A stretch of DNA of 35,775 nucleotides, taken from positions 1 to 35,775 of the forward strand of contig JAUNEB010000012.1 in NCBI GenBank assembly GCA_030525795.1, read 5' to 3'. Positions 16,627 through 25,921 of this stretch are shown piece after piece; within the stretch, counting starts at the first letter, position 1; the number at the start of each line of letters is the position of its first letter. The stretch comes from Aerococcaceae bacterium. GTDB taxonomy: Bacteria > Bacillota > Bacilli > Lactobacillales > Aerococcaceae. A model generated the notes under the pieces. It had not been told where the DNA came from, did no database searches, and was given only the letters and a program-made list of their open reading frames with translations. The position numbers were made by a program, and so were the translations under genes.

Positions 16627-17592
16627 CTATTGTAGTCGAATACGTGGATCGACAAAAATCATAATAATATCGGATAACAATCCTCCTAATAATGTGAGGA
16701 ATCCGCTGAATAAAATCAATGTCGTCATAACGGTAAAGTCACGTCCTTGAACCGCCTCAAAGAACAAATAGCCCATTCCTTGATACGTAAAGACCGTTTC
16801 TGTAATAATCGCCCCTGAGAACAATCCTGTAATCGTGTAACCAAAAGTTGAAGCAATTGGCAAAATAGAGTTGCGTAAAATATGTTTGCGGTACACTACT
16901 TTTTCAGGGACACCTTTTGCACGAGCGGTACGGACGTAATCTTCGGTCTTAGCGTCGATGATTGACGCACGCAAAAATTGAATGGTTCCCGCAGGCCCAA
17001 TCAACGCTAACATCATACCTGGCAAGACGATATGGTGCAACTTAGACAGCAAATATTCGATTGTGCCAGGTTCCAAACCAGACGCAACCGTTCCACGTGT
17101 TGGGAACCAGTCCAATGTGTAACCAAACAACCAAATCATCAACAAACCTAATACGAAACTTGGCAATGCCATTGATAAAAAGCTGTAAATGCCAATCAAA
17201 CGGTCTTTGAAGGTGTTTTCGTTACGACCAGCTACAACCCCTAAAGTAATCCCGATTGTGTAAGTTAAGAAAGTCGTATAAAGTGACATCCATAACGTGT
17301 TCCAAATACGTCCACCAATCAACTCAAGAACAGGCAATTTATATTTGAAACTGCGTCCAAAATCACCGTGGAACAAAATTTTAGTAATCCAGTCTGTGTA
17401 TTTTTCAAACACTGGACGATCTAAGCCTAATTTTTCACGCATTGCTTGTACTTGCGCTGGCGAAATAGTCGGATCAATCATCCCTGTCAAAGCATCACCT
17501 GGCATCATTTCAGCAAGTAAAAATACCAAAATACTCAAGATGAGCAACTGAGGAATCATCAATAGGGAACGTCTAAAAATCATTTTCCACAT
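16627..17592 (-). CDS. oppB: Oligopeptide permease OppB
   Basis: First membrane subunit (321 aa) of the oligopeptide importer. Typical features are the N-terminal helix SLLMIPQLLILSILVFLLAE, the conserved MREKLGLDRPVFEKY segment, and the docking loop RTARAKGVPEKVVYRKHILR. It starts 2 bases after oppF ends and has a GGGGG-rich ribosome site within the oppF end, so translation is probably coupled. Confidence 0.92.
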   Translation of the reverse strand: MWKMIFRRSLLMIPQLLILSILVFLLAEMMPGDALTGMIDPTISPAQVQAMREKLGLDRPVFEKYTDWITKILFHGDFGRSFKYKLPVLELIGGRIWNTLWMSLYTTFLTYTIGITLGVVAGRNENTFKDRLIGIYSFLSMALPSFVLGLLMIWLFGYTLDWFPTRGTVASGLEPGTIEYLLSKLHHIVLPGMMLALIGPAGTIQFLRASIIDAKTEDYVRTARAKGVPEKVVYRKHILRNSILPIASTFGYTITGLFSGAIITETVFTYQGMGYLFFEAVQGRDFTVMTTLILFSGFLTLLGGLLSDIIMIFVDPRIRLQ

Positions 17593-17594
17593 AA

Positions 17595-18533
17595 TTATTG
17601 TCCCCCTTTCAATGCTGCAAAATGCGTATCGGATAGACGTGACAAGTCATAGACGCGTCCGTTCTCGTTGTAATATTTTGATTGATTTTGTTCGTATTCT
17701 TTTTCGACACGTAAGCGACGCAAACGGTTTTCGTGACGCTTAGACGGATTTGTTTCTGGAATCGCCGAAAGCAAACGTTGCGTATAAATGTGTTGTGGGT
17801 CCGCGTAAATATCTTTACGTGTGCCGTACTCAACGAAACGGCCGCGATACATAATCGCCAACTCGTCACACATATGTTGAACGACGCCCAAATCGTGCGA
17901 AATGAACAAGTAGCTGACGCCGTATTCTTCTTGAATACGTTTCATGAAGTTCAATACTTGCGCTTGAACCGATAAGTCCAATGCTGAAACTGGCTCGTCG
18001 GCTACAATCAATTTTGGATTTAAAGCAACGGCACGCGCGACCCCAATCCGTTGACGTTGTCCACCTGAAAATTCGTGCGGATATTTAATCAACGCTTCTT
18101 CAGTCATGCCGACAATTTCAAGCAATTCGATTTTTTTGCGACGTTGCTCGTCTTCAGTCATTGTCGTAAAGTTGCGCAATGGCTCGCCCAAAATATCGCC
18201 GATACGACGACGCGGATTGAAACTTGACAATGAATCTTGGAAAATCATTTGGACGTTACGTCTGAAGTCTGAGCGACGATTGCGTGATTCTTTTGTAAAA
18301 TCTTCACCATTATAGTAGATTTTGCCATCGGTAATCGGCTCTAACCCGACAATCGCTTTACCAATCGTTGATTTTCCAGAGCCTGATTCGCCAACTAAGC
18401 CGTAAGTTTTGCCTTGTTCAAACGCCAAACTTACGCCATCTACCGCATACACATGGTCGGTAACGCGATTGAGAATGCCACTACGAATTGGGTAATGGAC
18501 TTTTAAATTTTCAACTCTTAAAAATTCTGACAT
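17595..18533 (-). CDS. oppF: Oligopeptide transporter ATPase OppF
   Basis: One of two ATPases driving peptide import (312 aa). Walker A GESGSGKST (about residues 48-56), signature FSGGQRQRIGVARA, Walker B LIVADEPVSALD and the switch His in FISHD are all present. The C-terminal tail after about 265 is rich in Arg, Glu, Tyr and Asn and lacks the cysteines of OppD, as usual in lactic acid bacteria. The ATG overlaps the stop codon of oppD (TAATG), a sign of coupled translation. Confidence 0.92.
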   Translation of the reverse strand: MSEFLRVENLKVHYPIRSGILNRVTDHVYAVDGVSLAFEQGKTYGLVGESGSGKSTIGKAIVGLEPITDGKIYYNGEDFTKESRNRRSDFRRNVQMIFQDSLSSFNPRRRIGDILGEPLRNFTTMTEDEQRRKKIELLEIVGMTEEALIKYPHEFSGGQRQRIGVARAVALNPKLIVADEPVSALDLSVQAQVLNFMKRIQEEYGVSYLFISHDLGVVQHMCDELAIMYRGRFVEYGTRKDIYADPQHIYTQRLLSAIPETNPSKRHENRLRRLRVEKEYEQNQSKYYNENGRVYDLSRLSDTHFAALKGGQ

Positions 18534-19540
18534 TAATGTCCCTCCCCTTCAAAATGGAAATGCTCATGACACGAACAACGCACCCAATGACCTGGAGCAA
18601 CTTCGTGTAATTCTGGATGTTCTTCGTGACAATGATCCGCAATCCATGGAATACGCGCTGCAAAACGGCATCCTTGACGTGGCATTTTCATCAAAGAAGG
18701 CACAGATCCTTGAATAACGTGCAAGTCACCTGTTGGGCTATCCAATTCAACCGTTTGTGGAATCGAACGTAATAACGAACGTGTATAAGGATGTTTTGGA
18801 TTGCTAAATAATTCTTCTACAGGCGCGACTTCAACGAATTGGCCGCCATACATTACGGCTACGCGGTCTGCGGTTTCTGCCACAACGCCCAAATCGTGCG
18901 TAATCAAAATAATACCTGATTCTGTTTCTTCTTGAATTTCATTCAATAAGTCCAAAATTTGTGCTTGAATCGTTACGTCTAACGCAGTCGTTGGCTCGTC
19001 AGCAATAATGATTGACGGTTTGCAAGCCAAAGCAATCGCGATAATAACACGCTGACGCATACCACCTGATAATTCATGCGGATATTGACGCGCCGTACGC
19101 TCTGGATTGGCAATTCCTACTTGCGCTAATAATTCTAACACACGTTCATGGCGTTGGTTTTTATCCAACTTCGTATGGTAAAATAATGACTCATCAATTT
19201 GTTGTTCAATCGTCATCAATGGGTTCAACGCAGCCAACGGATCTTGGAAAATCATCCCAATATCGTTTCCGCGAACGCCATTGTATTGTTCGTCAGTGTA
19301 TTCTACCAAGTTTTCGTTTTTATAAGTAATATTGCCTGAAATACGTGTGTTGTTGCGGTTGTGCAACCCTACGATTGCGGTTGCGAGTGTACTTTTACCG
19401 CAACCTGATTCCCCTACAATGGCAAGTTTTTCATTTTTTGCCAAGGTAAAAGACACGCCATCTACGGCATCAAAGTAATCGTCTTTAATACGGAATCCAA
19501 CGCGCAAATCTTTCACGTCAAGTATTGTCTTTTTTTCCAT
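18533..19540 (-). CDS. oppD: Oligopeptide transporter ATPase OppD
   Basis: Partner ATPase of OppF (335 aa). Walker A GESGCGKST, signature LSGGMRQRV, Walker B IIADEPTTALD and the switch His in LITHDLG are present. The C-terminal oligopeptide-HPY region holds the cysteines of the family (GCRFA, DHC, RCSC), which in relatives bind an iron-sulfur cluster. It is first in oppDFBC with AGGAGG 6 bases upstream. I see no convincing promoter between it and the acpP terminator. Confidence 0.92.
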   Translation of the reverse strand: MEKKTILDVKDLRVGFRIKDDYFDAVDGVSFTLAKNEKLAIVGESGCGKSTLATAIVGLHNRNNTRISGNITYKNENLVEYTDEQYNGVRGNDIGMIFQDPLAALNPLMTIEQQIDESLFYHTKLDKNQRHERVLELLAQVGIANPERTARQYPHELSGGMRQRVIIAIALACKPSIIIADEPTTALDVTIQAQILDLLNEIQEETESGIILITHDLGVVAETADRVAVMYGGQFVEVAPVEELFSNPKHPYTRSLLRSIPQTVELDSPTGDLHVIQGSVPSLMKMPRQGCRFAARIPWIADHCHEEHPELHEVAPGHWVRCSCHEHFHFEGEGH

Positions 19541-19567
19541 AATTGCCTCCTTAATGTAATATCAGCC

Positions 19568-19600
19568 AAAAAGAGTGCGACGTTGCGCAGCACTCTTTTT
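19568..19600. terminator. Terminator after acpP, works in both directions by structure
   Basis: Perfect 11 bp arms AAAAAGAGTGC (19568-19578) and GCACTCTTTTT (19590-19600). A and T runs on the two sides suit either strand. On the minus strand it lies 30 bases past acpP. Confidence 0.8.
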
Positions 19601-19630
19601 ACGATTCGAACATTCATTTGTCATTCAGTG

Positions 19631-19870
19631 TTAAATTAATGCTTCAATATATTGAACGGCATCGCCAACATTTTCAAGTTGCTCAATTTTTTCGTCATCG
19701 AATTGAATCATAAAACGATCTTCAAGCTCCATAACGAATTCCACGACATCTAACGAATCGGCTCCTAAATCACTGAACGTCATTTGCGGTGTGACTTTAT
19801 CACTCGGCACTCCAAAACGATCGACAATCATTTCTTTCACTTGCTCAAATACAGTGTGTTCGGTTGACAT
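19631..19870 (-). CDS. acpP: Acyl carrier protein
   Basis: Small acidic carrier (79 aa) of fatty acid synthesis. Ser39 in DLGADSLDVVEF is the phosphopantetheine site. The frame is open six codons further upstream. I chose ATG at 19870 because GGAGGTG lies 6 bases before it and the protein then has normal length. It has its own promoter and terminator. It follows plsX, an order common in Firmicutes, though fabD and fabG usually lie between the two. Confidence 0.93.
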   Translation of the reverse strand: MSTEHTVFEQVKEMIVDRFGVPSDKVTPQMTFSDLGADSLDVVEFVMELEDRFMIQFDDEKIEQLENVGDAVQYIEALI

Positions 19871-19919
19871 CTTTGCACCTCCGTTCATAATTTAGACAAA
19901 AGATAGTACATACCTAAAT

Positions 19920-19948
19920 ATTTTACATGGATTTCTAGTAATTGTCCA
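19920..19948 (-). promoter_or_regulatory. Promoter of acpP
   Basis: Minus strand TGGACA (19943-19948), 17-base spacer, TAAAAT (19920-19925), about 50 bases before acpP. Confidence 0.6.
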
Positions 19949-19990
19949 TCTTTTTCTAAAAAAAATTCTCATTTTCATCTAAAAATACAG

Positions 19991-20986
19991 TTAGTTTTCA
20001 AAAAAATCGCGGATTTCTACGATGACGCCTGATTGGACAACCGTACGCGCTTGACGAATCGCATTCAAAATCGCTTCTTCGTTGGCTGAGCCGTGCGCTT
20101 TAATAACGGGCGCTTTGACACCTAATAATACGGCACCGCCCGCTTTTGTATCGTCAAAATCGTCTTTCAATCCTGATAAAGCTTCCTTGATGAGTAGCGC
20201 GCCTAATTTGGCCTTCATACCCGAATTGAGCAATTTATCTTTAATCACTTTGAATAAATTTTTAGTCGTGCCTTCTAATGTTTTGAGAATGGCATTGCCG
20301 GTAAAACCGTCTGTAACGGCGATGTCAATGTCGCCATTTAATAATGTTTTTGCTTCAACATTCCCTGTAAAGTTGAGTGTTGCGTCGGCTTTTAATAATT
20401 CAAATGCCGCTTTAGACAATTCGCTGCCTTTTGTTTCTTCGGTTCCGTTGTTGACGAGTGCCACACGCGGTTGTTCGATGTTCAAGACACGTTTTGCGTA
20501 ATAATTCGCCAAAATTGCAAACTGATGTAAGTTCAGTGGCTTACAATCCGCATTCGCACCCGCGTCCATTAAAATCAATTGTGGTGTTTCTTTAGAAACG
20601 GTTGGAATAATTGGCATCAATCCTGGACGGTCAATATTTTTCATGCGTCCAACAATGAGTAAGCCGCTCGCTAATAAAGCTCCCGTATTCCCTGCAGACA
20701 ACAATGCATCTGCTTGTCCTTCTTTGACTGCTTGCGCCGCCAAAACCATTGACGCATTTTTTTTGCGACGAATGGCTTTCACCGGCTCGTCATCGCTATC
20801 GATTTTTTCGTCGGTATGGATAATTGATACGCGCTCATTCGGCTCAAGGTAAGCTTGGATTTTTGTTTCGTCTCCGAATAATATGACTTCAATGTCTGGA
20901 AATTGTTGAATCGCTTGGTTGACTCCGCGAACGGTTGCTTCTGGGGCAAAATCGCCGCCCATTGCATCTACTGCGAGTTTAATCAT
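19991..20986 (-). CDS. plsX: Phosphate acyltransferase PlsX
   Basis: Converts acyl-ACP to acyl phosphate for PlsY, the first committed step of phospholipid synthesis in these bacteria (331 aa). It shows the family start [15 protein letters not shown] and the block VMDAGAN-like [14 protein letters not shown] near residue 146, and the later [14 protein letters not shown]. It acts as a peripheral membrane enzyme. The start at 20986 is chosen over an in-frame ATG 24 bases upstream because AAGGAGA lies 8 bases before it. The gene begins 13 bases after recG, so the two are co-transcribed. The usual fapR gene between recG and plsX is absent here. Confidence 0.94.
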   Translation of the reverse strand: MIKLAVDAMGGDFAPEATVRGVNQAIQQFPDIEVILFGDETKIQAYLEPNERVSIIHTDEKIDSDDEPVKAIRRKKNASMVLAAQAVKEGQADALLSAGNTGALLASGLLIVGRMKNIDRPGLMPIIPTVSKETPQLILMDAGANADCKPLNLHQFAILANYYAKRVLNIEQPRVALVNNGTEETKGSELSKAAFELLKADATLNFTGNVEAKTLLNGDIDIAVTDGFTGNAILKTLEGTTKNLFKVIKDKLLNSGMKAKLGALLIKEALSGLKDDFDDTKAGGAVLLGVKAPVIKAHGSANEEAILNAIRQARTVVQSGVIVEIRDFFEN

Positions 20987-20999
20987 CTTTTTTCTCTCC

Positions 21000-23033
21000 T
21001 TATATTTCAATTGATTGTGTCGTTGTCCATTGTTGCAAAACGTCCCATTCTTCTGGCGTCATGCGTTCAGGATGTTGCAAGTAATAGGTTACTTCTTGCA
21101 TTGCCACACGCAAAATGTGTTGGTCTTCAATAATGTTGGCATAATGAAACTGTGGCAGACCACTTTGATTGCGTCCGAGCAAATCGCCCATGCCCCGAAT
21201 TTTCAAATCTTCTTGACTAATAACAAAACCATCTTCTTGTTCTGTCATAATTTGCAGGCGCGATTTTCCTTGTTCAGTCGTCGGGTTGGCAATTAAATAA
21301 CAATAACTTGGCAAATCACTTCGCCCGACACGTCCGCGTAATTGGTGTAATTGCGCCAATCCAAAACGCTCGGCAGACTGAATGACAATCACCGTTGCAT
21401 TCGGGACATCCACCCCAACTTCAACCATTGTTGTCGCCACTAGAATTTGCACCTCATTTTGCGTGAATGCGTCCATAACTTGTTGTTGGCTTGCTTTGTC
21501 CATTTGTCCATGCAATGTTCCCACACGATACCCTTCAAAATGCTCGGTTAAAGTCTGTGCAATTTCGAGGACATTTTCAATTTGTTCAAAATGTTCCGAA
21601 CTGTCAATGAGTGGCAACACGTAATACACTTGGTGTCCTTTACTTAGTTGTTCTGCCATTGCTTGATAGACACGTTCGATATCCGTGTCCGCTACAAATG
21701 CGGTTTGGATTGGTTGGCGTCCTTTTGGGCGTTCGTCGATGGTTGATACAGACAGTTCGCCATAAAGCGCCATCGCCAACGAACGCGGAATCGGCGTTGC
21801 GGTCATTTGTAATAAGTTTACGGTTGATTCGCCGTTTTTTTCGAGGAGGGCTTGGCGTTGTCCAACACCAAAACGATGTTGTTCGTCAATGACGACGAAA
21901 CCGAGTTGCTTGAATTGAATCGCCTCTTGGATGAGGGCGTGCGTGCCAATCACGATGCGAATGCGCCCTGTTTGCAAACCTTCCGACAACTGGCGTTTGT
22001 CTTGCGTGGACAATGCGCTCACTAATAATTCAGCACGCAACCCCATCGGCTCGAACAATCGATTAAAGCTGGCAACGTGTTGTTTTGCCAAAATTTCAGT
22101 CGGCACCATTAACGCGGTTTGATAACCCGCTTGCACCGCTGCAATCATCGCCAAAAAGGCTACGAGCGTCTTGCCGCTTCCCACATCGCCTTGCAGCAAG
22201 CGTCGCATTGGATATTCTGCCATTAAATCATAACAAATTTCGTTGACAGCACGTTTTTGGGCAGAAGTTAATTCGTACGGCAACTGTGCGATTATTTCCT
22301 TCAAGTTTTCTACGTCGTAATAAGCGCGGATGCCTAATTCTTGCCGTTGCTGATTGGCTGCCGTTTGCAAGCGCCATTGATACAAGAAAAATTCTTGAAA
22401 AATAATTTTGCGTTTTGCTTGATGTCGCTGCGCTTCATCTGTCGAAAAATGCATCGCATAAAGCGCGTCAACTAACGAAATTAAACGAAATTTATCATTA
22501 ATTTCTTGCGGCAACACTTCAGGAATCAACTCGCGATAGCCCTCGAATGCGGCTTGAATACTTTGCACAATCGCTTGCTGCTTTAATCCTTTCGTAGCGC
22601 GATAAACCGGCGCATAATCTTGTTCCGATTGCGCCACCGACAACAGTTTCATACCTAACAATGCTTGTTGATTACTTTGCCACTTGCCATAGACCGCTTT
22701 TTCTTGTCCGAGTTGAATCGCTTGTTTCAAATACGGTTGATTAAAAAAAGAAACTTGTATGACATGATGATCGTCCACCGCCATTTTGAATAGGAGACGA
22801 TTTTTGCCGCGCGCATAATAATTCACGACGGGTGGCGTGACGACTTTCCCTTTCAGCGTCACTTTTTCTTGGTCGAGAATGGTCGCCAAATCACGTACTT
22901 GCACATCTTCAAAGCGAAACGGAAAATGAAACAACAAATCTTTGACGGTATAAATATTTAATTGTTGCAACAGCGCCGCGCGCGCAGGCCCAATCCCTTT
23001 AATTTGCGTCACCGCATCTAACCAAGACGACAT
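21000..23033 (-). CDS. recG: ATP-dependent DNA helicase RecG
   Basis: Double-stranded DNA translocase that regresses stalled replication forks and processes recombination branches (677 aa, normal). The N-terminal wedge/OB domain (about 1-170) begins with [16 protein letters not shown]. The helicase core has Walker A GDVGSGKT (about residue 280), DEQHRFG, and the C-terminal [17 protein letters not shown] region. GGAGGTG precedes the ATG. It heads the recG-plsX unit. Confidence 0.95.
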   Translation of the reverse strand: MSSWLDAVTQIKGIGPARAALLQQLNIYTVKDLLFHFPFRFEDVQVRDLATILDQEKVTLKGKVVTPPVVNYYARGKNRLLFKMAVDDHHVIQVSFFNQPYLKQAIQLGQEKAVYGKWQSNQQALLGMKLLSVAQSEQDYAPVYRATKGLKQQAIVQSIQAAFEGYRELIPEVLPQEINDKFRLISLVDALYAMHFSTDEAQRHQAKRKIIFQEFFLYQWRLQTAANQQRQELGIRAYYDVENLKEIIAQLPYELTSAQKRAVNEICYDLMAEYPMRRLLQGDVGSGKTLVAFLAMIAAVQAGYQTALMVPTEILAKQHVASFNRLFEPMGLRAELLVSALSTQDKRQLSEGLQTGRIRIVIGTHALIQEAIQFKQLGFVVIDEQHRFGVGQRQALLEKNGESTVNLLQMTATPIPRSLAMALYGELSVSTIDERPKGRQPIQTAFVADTDIERVYQAMAEQLSKGHQVYYVLPLIDSSEHFEQIENVLEIAQTLTEHFEGYRVGTLHGQMDKASQQQVMDAFTQNEVQILVATTMVEVGVDVPNATVIVIQSAERFGLAQLHQLRGRVGRSDLPSYCYLIANPTTEQGKSRLQIMTEQEDGFVISQEDLKIRGMGDLLGRNQSGLPQFHYANIIEDQHILRVAMQEVTYYLQHPERMTPEEWDVLQQWTTTQSIEI

Positions 23034-23061
23034 CCAAGCACCTCCTTCTTTCTTACACCAT

Positions 23062-23090
23062 ATTGTACCAAATTCTCGCCAAAGTACAAA
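23062..23090 (-). promoter_or_regulatory. Promoter of recG
   Basis: TACAAT on the minus strand (23062-23067) with a weak -35 TTTGTA (23085-23090) 17 bases upstream, about 28 bases before recG. Confidence 0.45.
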
Positions 23091-23095
23091 ACACT

Positions 23096-23132
23096 AAAAA
23101 AGCAAGCCCTGTTGAAAAAGGCTCGCTTTTTT
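23096..23132. terminator. Terminator after the GH13 gene
   Basis: Arms GCAAGCC and GGCTCGC (7 bp, one G-T pair on the minus strand) around an 11-base loop, flanked by six A and six T. It can act for both strands and ends the amylase-family gene 7 bases past its stop. Confidence 0.8.
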
Positions 23133-23138
23133 GTATCC

Positions 23139-24431
23139 TTAACGATTCGGCGCTGAAAAAGCAATCGCCGTTTTGCCGAGTGCGACTTGTCCGTTTGTTA
23201 CATGAACAGGTTCGTCCGTCAACAAGTTCGTGTACTCGCCATCTTGAACAGGCACATCCACGAATCCTTCAGCTTGCTTGAATGAGCAAATTCCGATGAA
23301 ACTTTCCGTTGAATTGTTATAACGAATGACGACCGCATCGAGCTCATCGAACGCCGTTAATGTATAGGCATCTTCTTGCGGTACGTAAGTTTTTTTGACA
23401 TGCGCAAAACGTTGGATGTCATCGGCTAATGAGCGCTCACTTTGCCAATCAATCGTGTCTTTATCGAACAACGATGGTGTGTGGGATGCTTGCACTTCTT
23501 GTCCGTTATAAATAAGTGTGGCGCCTTTTTGTAGGAATGAAAAAGCGGTCCATTGCAATAAGCGTTCTTCATTGTCGACTAATTTTTTGATGCGTACGTT
23601 ATCGTGGTTTTCCAAGTTGCGCAACTTCACATAGTTCGCTGGATAAATCACGTCTTGCAAATTCAAGCGGTCAATGTAATAGCTGAGTGGTTTCGCGCCT
23701 TCAATGTAAGCATCAAACGCATCGCGCACATCGTAATCGTACGTCATATCAAACGCTTGATAAATTTCGCTATCGGAATGCGCCAACACGCCCAACGCAC
23801 GCATTTCGCGAATGAACGCCAAATGAACACTTTCAGATAACCAAATCATATCTGGATTGACTTGCGCCACCGCTTCACGCGCCTCTTTCCAAAAATCAAC
23901 AGGAACAAACGGTGCTACATCGCAACGGAAACCATCTACTAATGCCGCCCATTGCTTGAGTGTTTCAATTTGGTAATCCCACAGTTCACGATTTTTGTAA
24001 TCTAAGTCTACGATGTCCGTCCACTCGCCGACTTGGTTTCCCATTTTGCCATCAGGCTTGCGGAAAAACCATTCTGGATGCTCATTGACTAAAACAGAAT
24101 CAGGAGAAGTATGGTTATACACCACATCAATCATGATTTTCATGCCTTTTTGGTGGATAGCGTCGCACAATGCTTTGAAATCTTCTAGCGTGCCGTATTC
24201 TGGATTGATGCCGCGGTAGTCTTTAATCGCGTACGGAGAGCCGTCCACACCTTTTCGGTTGACTTCGCCGAGTGGATGAATGGGCAATAACCAAATCGTA
24301 TCCGTGCCTAATGCTTGGATAGCGTCGAGTTGTGGAATGATTGCTTTGAATGTGCCTTCCGGCGTAAAATTACGAACAAAAATGCTATAAATTACTTGTT
24401 GTCTCAATGCGGTATTGGTTTGTTGTGCCAT
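23139..24431 (-). CDS. Cytoplasmic GH13 alpha-amylase-family glycosidase
   Basis: Glycoside hydrolase of family 13 (430 aa) acting on alpha-glucans or their oligosaccharides. There is no signal peptide, so it works inside the cell. The four GH13 regions are visible: DVVYNH, GFRCDVAPF (catalytic Asp), WLSESVH (catalytic Glu) and LENHDN (transition-state Asp). The protein is short because the C-terminal beta domain is small and there is no long insert B domain. The exact substrate (maltodextrin, cyclodextrin or another glucan) is not readable. Its promoter overlaps a LacI-type operator and a cre-like sequence, pointing to sugar control. Confidence 0.85.
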   Translation of the reverse strand: MAQQTNTALRQQVIYSIFVRNFTPEGTFKAIIPQLDAIQALGTDTIWLLPIHPLGEVNRKGVDGSPYAIKDYRGINPEYGTLEDFKALCDAIHQKGMKIMIDVVYNHTSPDSVLVNEHPEWFFRKPDGKMGNQVGEWTDIVDLDYKNRELWDYQIETLKQWAALVDGFRCDVAPFVPVDFWKEAREAVAQVNPDMIWLSESVHLAFIREMRALGVLAHSDSEIYQAFDMTYDYDVRDAFDAYIEGAKPLSYYIDRLNLQDVIYPANYVKLRNLENHDNVRIKKLVDNEERLLQWTAFSFLQKGATLIYNGQEVQASHTPSLFDKDTIDWQSERSLADDIQRFAHVKKTYVPQEDAYTLTAFDELDAVVIRYNNSTESFIGICSFKQAEGFVDVPVQDGEYTNLLTDEPVHVTNGQVALGKTAIAFSAPNR

Positions 24432-24444
24432 AAAAAAACGCTCC

Positions 24445-24480
24445 TTAAATTTGTTTATACAAATACTGTAACAAATTTAA
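24445..24480. repeat. Perfect 11 bp inverted repeat around the GH13 promoter -10
   Basis: TTAAATTTGTT (24445-24455) and AACAAATTTAA (24470-24480) are exact inverted copies 14 bases apart. They flank the -10 box, so the upstream arm is not in the mRNA and a DNA-binding role is more likely than an RNA hairpin. The downstream arm touches the AAGGAG ribosome site. Confidence 0.6.
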
Positions 24481-24493
24481 GAAAGCGTTTCAA
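24465..24493 (-). promoter_or_regulatory. Promoter of the GH13 gene
   Basis: Minus strand TTGAAA (24488-24493), 17-base spacer, TACAGT (24465-24470). The -35 overlaps GAAAGCGTTTC (plus strand), which resembles a cre/LacI-family half-palindrome but misses the cre consensus at two positions. Confidence 0.5.
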
Positions 24494-24495
24494 TG

Positions 24496-24509
24496 TGTTA
24501 TCGGTAACA
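24496..24509. promoter_or_regulatory. LacI-family operator-like palindrome
   Basis: TGTTATCGGTAACA, perfect arms TGTTA/TAACA around TCGG, lying just upstream of the GH13 -35 box. This form is typical of operators bound by LacI-family sugar regulators. The regulator gene is not in the window. Confidence 0.5.
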
Positions 24510-24528
24510 ACTTAGATTTTGTGTCATT

Positions 24529-25917
24529 TTACTCAAATTCAACATTGACTTGTTGCAATGGAACGTCATAAAATTTGTCTTCGCGTCTACCTAAGAAATC
24601 TTTTGCTTGTTGCGGAAACAGCGCGTACGACAAGACGTCTTCTTCTGTTTTGGCGTAGCGAGCAATTTCTTCTCTTAATTGCGGCAACTGATCATCCAAT
24701 AAATCCGCTGGGCGGACCGAAACAACTTTTTCTTCACCAATAATATGGGATTGAATCATTGGATCAATGGTTGCTGGCGGCATACCGTACAAGCCTTTGA
24801 CATAATCTTTAATTTCGTTTGGAACGAGTTTGTAGCGTTCACCCGAAATAATGTTCATTACGGCTTGCGTACCGACCATTTGCGATAATGGTGTAACGAG
24901 CGGTGGGTAGCCTAAATCAGCGCGAACTTTTGGAACTTCTGCCAAAACGGCTTCGTATTTATCTTGTAAGCCTTGCTCAGTCAATTGGCTGAGCAAGTTA
25001 GATAACATTCCGCCAGGCACTTGATAAATCAAGGTTTTAGGTTCGGTATCTTTCACTTTCGGATTCAGTGTGCCGTTTTCACGGAAGCGATCGCGAATCG
25101 GGTTAAAATGTTGGGCAATTGTTTCCAATTTTTTCAAATCGAGTTGCGTGTCGTAGCCCATTTCAGATAAGGCACAGGCCATACTTTCTGTAGCGGGCTG
25201 GCTTGTTCCTCCTGCAAAAGACGAAATCGCGGTGTCGATAATGTCCGCTCCTGCTTCTACTGCTTTTAAGTAAGTCATTTCAGCGATGCCGCTTGTCGCA
25301 TGCGTGTGCACTTCTAACGGCAAATCTACGCTGTCTTTAATGCGACTGACTAATTCAAAGCTTTTTTGCGGTGTTAAAACGCCAGCCATATCTTTAATAC
25401 AAAGCGAATCTGCGCCGAGTTGTGCCATTTTTTTGGCAAGGTCGACGAAGTAATCGACGGTATGCACGGGGCTCGTTGTATAAGAAATGGCAATTTGGCT
25501 ATGACCGCCAGCTAATTTGGTCGCTTCGGACGCGGTTTGAATATTGCGCAAATCGTTCAACGCATCGAATATACGAATAATATCAATGCCGTTTTCAACG
25601 GATTTTGTGACAAAAGCGCGCACAACATCATCTGCGTAGTTGCGATAGCCGAGTAAGTTTTGGCCGCGTAATAGCATTTGTAATTTGGTTTTTTTGACTT
25701 GAGCCTTAATTTGTCGCAATCGTTCCCATGGATCTTCATTCAAAAAACGCAAACATGAATCAAACGTTGCGCCACCCCACATTTCGAGCGCGTAAAAGCC
25801 TGCTTCATCGAGGGTTTGAATAATCGGCAACATATCTTCTGTGGACATTCGCGTCGCGATTTGACTTTGTTGTCCGTCACGAAGAACGGTTTCGGTGATG
25901 CGAATTAATTTGGTCAT
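24529..25917 (-). CDS. oadA: Oxaloacetate decarboxylase alpha subunit (carboxyltransferase)
   Basis: Transfers the carboxyl group of oxaloacetate to biotin on the separate carrier OadD, releasing pyruvate (462 aa). The HMGL-like TIM barrel begins ITETVLRDGQQSQIATRM, with metal-site residues in the same block and in HTHATSG (about residue 207-213). Lys in CIKDMAG (about 175) is the family's catalytic lysine. The protein stops after the conserved carboxylase domain, with no biotin domain, as expected where the carrier is its own gene. AAAGGAG lies 7 bases before ATG. It is the last gene of the citrate operon. Confidence 0.93.
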   Translation of the reverse strand: MTKLIRITETVLRDGQQSQIATRMSTEDMLPIIQTLDEAGFYALEMWGGATFDSCLRFLNEDPWERLRQIKAQVKKTKLQMLLRGQNLLGYRNYADDVVRAFVTKSVENGIDIIRIFDALNDLRNIQTASEATKLAGGHSQIAISYTTSPVHTVDYFVDLAKKMAQLGADSLCIKDMAGVLTPQKSFELVSRIKDSVDLPLEVHTHATSGIAEMTYLKAVEAGADIIDTAISSFAGGTSQPATESMACALSEMGYDTQLDLKKLETIAQHFNPIRDRFRENGTLNPKVKDTEPKTLIYQVPGGMLSNLLSQLTEQGLQDKYEAVLAEVPKVRADLGYPPLVTPLSQMVGTQAVMNIISGERYKLVPNEIKDYVKGLYGMPPATIDPMIQSHIIGEEKVVSVRPADLLDDQLPQLREEIARYAKTEEDVLSYALFPQQAKDFLGRREDKFYDVPLQQVNVEFE

Positions 25918-25921
25918 CTTA

